Positions 61,881 through 64,000 of a DNA stretch of 64,000 nt are shown here, piece after piece; position 1 is the first letter of the stretch, and every line of letters begins with the position of its first letter. The position numbers and the translations under genes are program-made. Source of the DNA: Photorhabdus australis DSM 17609 (GTDB lineage Bacteria > Pseudomonadota > Gammaproteobacteria > Enterobacterales > Enterobacteriaceae); NCBI RefSeq assembly GCF_000711895.1, contig NZ_KL543987.1, positions 28,972-92,971 on the forward strand. Direction: 5' to 3'. The notes beneath the pieces are model-generated. The model was not told the DNA's origin. It ran no database searches and saw only the letters and a program-made list of their open reading frames with translations.

Positions 61881-64000
61881 ATGAACATCAATCGTATTTT
61901 TCGTAATGTAATAAGTTATAAGGTAAGTAAGAGTGTGCTAATAGCCTGTTTTTTATTTACAGTGCTTATACCGCTAATACTAAACAGTTATCCTGCTTTA
62001 TCTGAACCGGTAAAGCCTCTGGTTAATGTTGAAAATTGTCAGGATCATTCAGAAGCTGTTATCAAGCATGATATTGATAGAAAAAAACAGACAACTGGAC
62101 AGGTTAATAAGAAATTACACGAAAATGTTACCCATAAAGAGAAAAAGCGACCAGAGCAGAGGCGGTGTGGTAAATTTTTATCAAAGAGAAGTACAATAGA
62201 AAAAAACGATAGCAGTGAAAAACTAAAAATACCTCAGCTATATGAAAATGGTCATAAAGATGAGAGCCATAAAGAAGATAGCCAAAATACTCCCCCCTTA
62301 ATTCTATCGCGTGGCCCTGAACTCCTTGGATTATTAAAAGAAGATCCGAAAAAATTAGCGCGGAATTATGTTGTCAATAAATTAAATAGTCAGATAACCA
62401 GTAATACTCAGAAATGGTTATCACAGTTTGGTACCGCTAAAATTAATTTGAATATTGATCATCATGGGCGTCTGGATGAAAGTTCTGTGGACTTACTGGT
62501 TCCTTTCTATGACGATAAAGATCATTGGCTTATTTATAGCCAATATGGATATCGTCATAAAGATAGCCGTGATACTGTGAATTTGGGCATTGGAACCCGT
62601 TTATTCATAAATGACTGGATGTATGGTGCGAACACTTTTTATGATAACGACTTAACAGGTAACAATAGCCGATTTAGTCTGGGGGGTGAACTGTGGACTA
62701 ATTATCTAAAAATGTCCACTAATGCATATTTCCGTCTGAGTGATTGGCATAACTCTCGTGATTTAACCAATTATTATGAACGCCCTGCAAATGGTTATGA
62801 CCTTATTGCTGATATGTATTTACCTTCAATGCCGTCACTCGGTGCTAAAATAAAATATGAACAATATTTTGGTAATAATGTTGCGTTATTCGGCAAAAAC
62901 AATAGACAAAAAGACCCATATGCAGCAACTATTGGGTTGAATTATACGCCAGTTCCACTGATTACAGCAGGAGTTGACTATAAATTAGGGAAAGAGGGGA
63001 AAAGTGATGGCATATTTTCATTCAATGTGAATTACCGATTTGGTGTTCCGTTATCAGAACAACTTTCACCAGAAAATGTTGATTCACTACGAAGCCTGGC
63101 AGGAAGTCGCTACGATTTAGTTGAAAGAAATAATAACATTATTTTGAATTATCTGAAAAAGCAGAAACATTTTAGATTACTAGTTCCTATAATAGAAATC
63201 AGTGGTTACGGTGGTGAAGTTAAACCAATACAAATTCAATCAGACACGCCATTTAAAAATATTATTTGGGATATACCTGAATTATTCCAGAAGAATGGGG
63301 GAATTATAAATATAGAAAATACCAAAGGTTATACGATTCAATTACCGGAATATCAGCCGGATGGAAAAAATGACTATACTATAACAGGTACAAGTAAAGA
63401 TGATCAGCAGAGGGTGCAGATACAAACTCATGTATTACAACGTAATATTTCTTTGCATGTTAATACAGCAGATCCTTTAATTGCTGATGGAAATGCGAAA
63501 TATATCTACACGGCTACTCTGCTTGGCGCTGACAAAAAGACGCCGATAGAGAATGCTAAATTGGTTTGGGATACGAATAAAAAAGATCCTGGATTGAAAT
63601 TAAAACCTGATTCAGAGGCAACAGATAAAAATGGACAACAGACTGCAACACTAACAAGTACAACACCATTATCAGATATACAAGTTAGTGTCAGTATTAA
63701 TGGCGAACGCGTTACTACGGATAAAAAAGTCAGCTTTACTGAACCTAATGCCAGCTATCGAGTCACCCGTGTGACGGTAGACAAAACGGGGCCGCTCTAT
63801 GATAACGGTACCGACACTTATACCTTCACGGCAACGGTGAAGGATGCGTATGGCAATCTGGTGGTGGATAAACCGATCGACATTGATTGGCAGATAAATA
63901 AAACGGAGGCCGGGTTAAAACTGACGAAACAAAGCAATTCGGTGAGTAACGCACAGGGACAGGTCACCGCGACCTTAACCAGCACGGCGGCGGTGAAAGA
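61881..64000 (+). CDS. Invasin/intimin-family inverse autotransporter, 3' end outside window
   Basis: 706 residues visible from ATG 61881, open to the window edge. A long signal region (SVLIACFLFTVLIPLILNSY) is followed by a charged linker (about 45-140). Then comes the inverse-autotransporter beta-barrel: DPKKLARNYVVNKLNSQITS, INLNIDHHGRLDESSVDLLV, HWLIYSQYGYRHKDSRDTVN, WMYGANTFYDNDLTGNNSRF and AATIGLNYTPVPLITAGVDY. From about 530, Ig-like (BIG_1) passenger repeats begin (VNTADPLIADGNAKYIYTAT, ATDKNGQQTATLTSTTPL) and continue at 630 (VDKTGPLYDNGTDTYTFTAT). The barrel anchors in the outer membrane and the repeats project out for adhesion. No LysM domain is seen. The later repeats are GC-richer. 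Confidence 0.92.
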   Translation, partial: MNINRIFRNVISYKVSKSVLIACFLFTVLIPLILNSYPALSEPVKPLVNVENCQDHSEAVIKHDIDRKKQTTGQVNKKLHENVTHKEKKRPEQRRCGKFLSKRSTIEKNDSSEKLKIPQLYENGHKDESHKEDSQNTPPLILSRGPELLGLLKEDPKKLARNYVVNKLNSQITSNTQKWLSQFGTAKINLNIDHHGRLDESSVDLLVPFYDDKDHWLIYSQYGYRHKDSRDTVNLGIGTRLFINDWMYGANTFYDNDLTGNNSRFSLGGELWTNYLKMSTNAYFRLSDWHNSRDLTNYYERPANGYDLIADMYLPSMPSLGAKIKYEQYFGNNVALFGKNNRQKDPYAATIGLNYTPVPLITAGVDYKLGKEGKSDGIFSFNVNYRFGVPLSEQLSPENVDSLRSLAGSRYDLVERNNNIILNYLKKQKHFRLLVPIIEISGYGGEVKPIQIQSDTPFKNIIWDIPELFQKNGGIINIENTKGYTIQLPEYQPDGKNDYTITGTSKDDQQRVQIQTHVLQRNISLHVNTADPLIADGNAKYIYTATLLGADKKTPIENAKLVWDTNKKDPGLKLKPDSEATDKNGQQTATLTSTTPLSDIQVSVSINGERVTTDKKVSFTEPNASYRVTRVTVDKTGPLYDNGTDTYTFTATVKDAYGNLVVDKPIDIDWQINKTEAGLKLTKQSNSVSNAQGQVTATLTSTAAVK

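Overview
The window is chromosomal DNA of an entomopathogenic enterobacterium, almost certainly Photorhabdus (Morganellaceae). The clues are a cluster of PAS4-LuxR solo regulators, AT-rich intergenic DNA, IS630-related MITEs, an NRPS, an invasin-type adhesin, and the conserved uvrY-uvrC-pgsA-tRNA(Gly/Cys/Leu) and pth-ychF blocks. The genus call is inferred from gene content, not from a database search.

1-4.3 kb: four PAS4-LuxR solo regulator genes (the first cut by the window edge) and the C-terminal remnant of a fifth, all on the minus strand. 4.9-8.3 kb: a collapsed type I-F CRISPR-Cas locus. csy1/cas8f is intact, csy2 is a broken fragment fused to the last codons of csy4, csy3 is gone, and no cas1 or cas2-3 is visible. 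It is followed by a 19-repeat array that ends directly on a 5'-truncated IS630. 8.3-9.2 kb: scraps of three unrelated genes or ISs. 9.4-11.6 kb: a damaged pseudokinase/PLD-nuclease-like gene.

11.7-21.1 kb: a decayed lambdoid prophage tail module. A tail chaperone is followed by KilA-N, FtsK-gamma and ORF6N cargo and a HigBA-type toxin-antitoxin pair where the tape-measure gene should be, then M-L-K-I, a DUF4760 moron, and a broken host-specificity gene J. An IS982 element follows J.

22.35-33.1 kb: a genomic island in tRNA-Leu(UAA). It is bounded by a copy of the tRNA 3' end and by the tRNA itself with its P4-type integrase, and both ends carry paired TGCCCCT motifs. It holds a complete type II CBASS operon (CD-NTase, Cap2 E2-E1, Cap3 JAMM peptidase, 2TM-SAVED effector). 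Convergent to it is an OLD nuclease gene whose UvrD/GajB-like partner is truncated and fused to a Ner-like tail (a broken Gabija-type system). An IS1182 element with a nonsense mutation is also present.

33.1-43.2 kb: core genome (tRNAs, pgsA, uvrC, uvrY, two universal stress genes around a small membrane protein, aqpZ, an endonuclease I, phoH). MITEs have remodelled the usp region. 43.5-54.7 kb: an NRPS lacking most of its second A domain, a Fur-box siderophore reductase, a NarX/Q-like kinase, a CioAB-type bd oxidase operon with a small DUF2474 subunit, and a divergent MocR regulator. 54.8-64 kb: vapBC, two paralogous unknown proteins, ychF-pth, an orphan tail-fibre gene, and the start of a large invasin/intimin-like gene that runs off the window.

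Overall this is a stable backbone with a 30-kb accessory block in which several antiphage systems (I-F CRISPR, CBASS, Gabija-like, PLD/pseudokinase, HigBA) sit side by side. Of the multi-gene antiphage systems, only CBASS looks fully intact.
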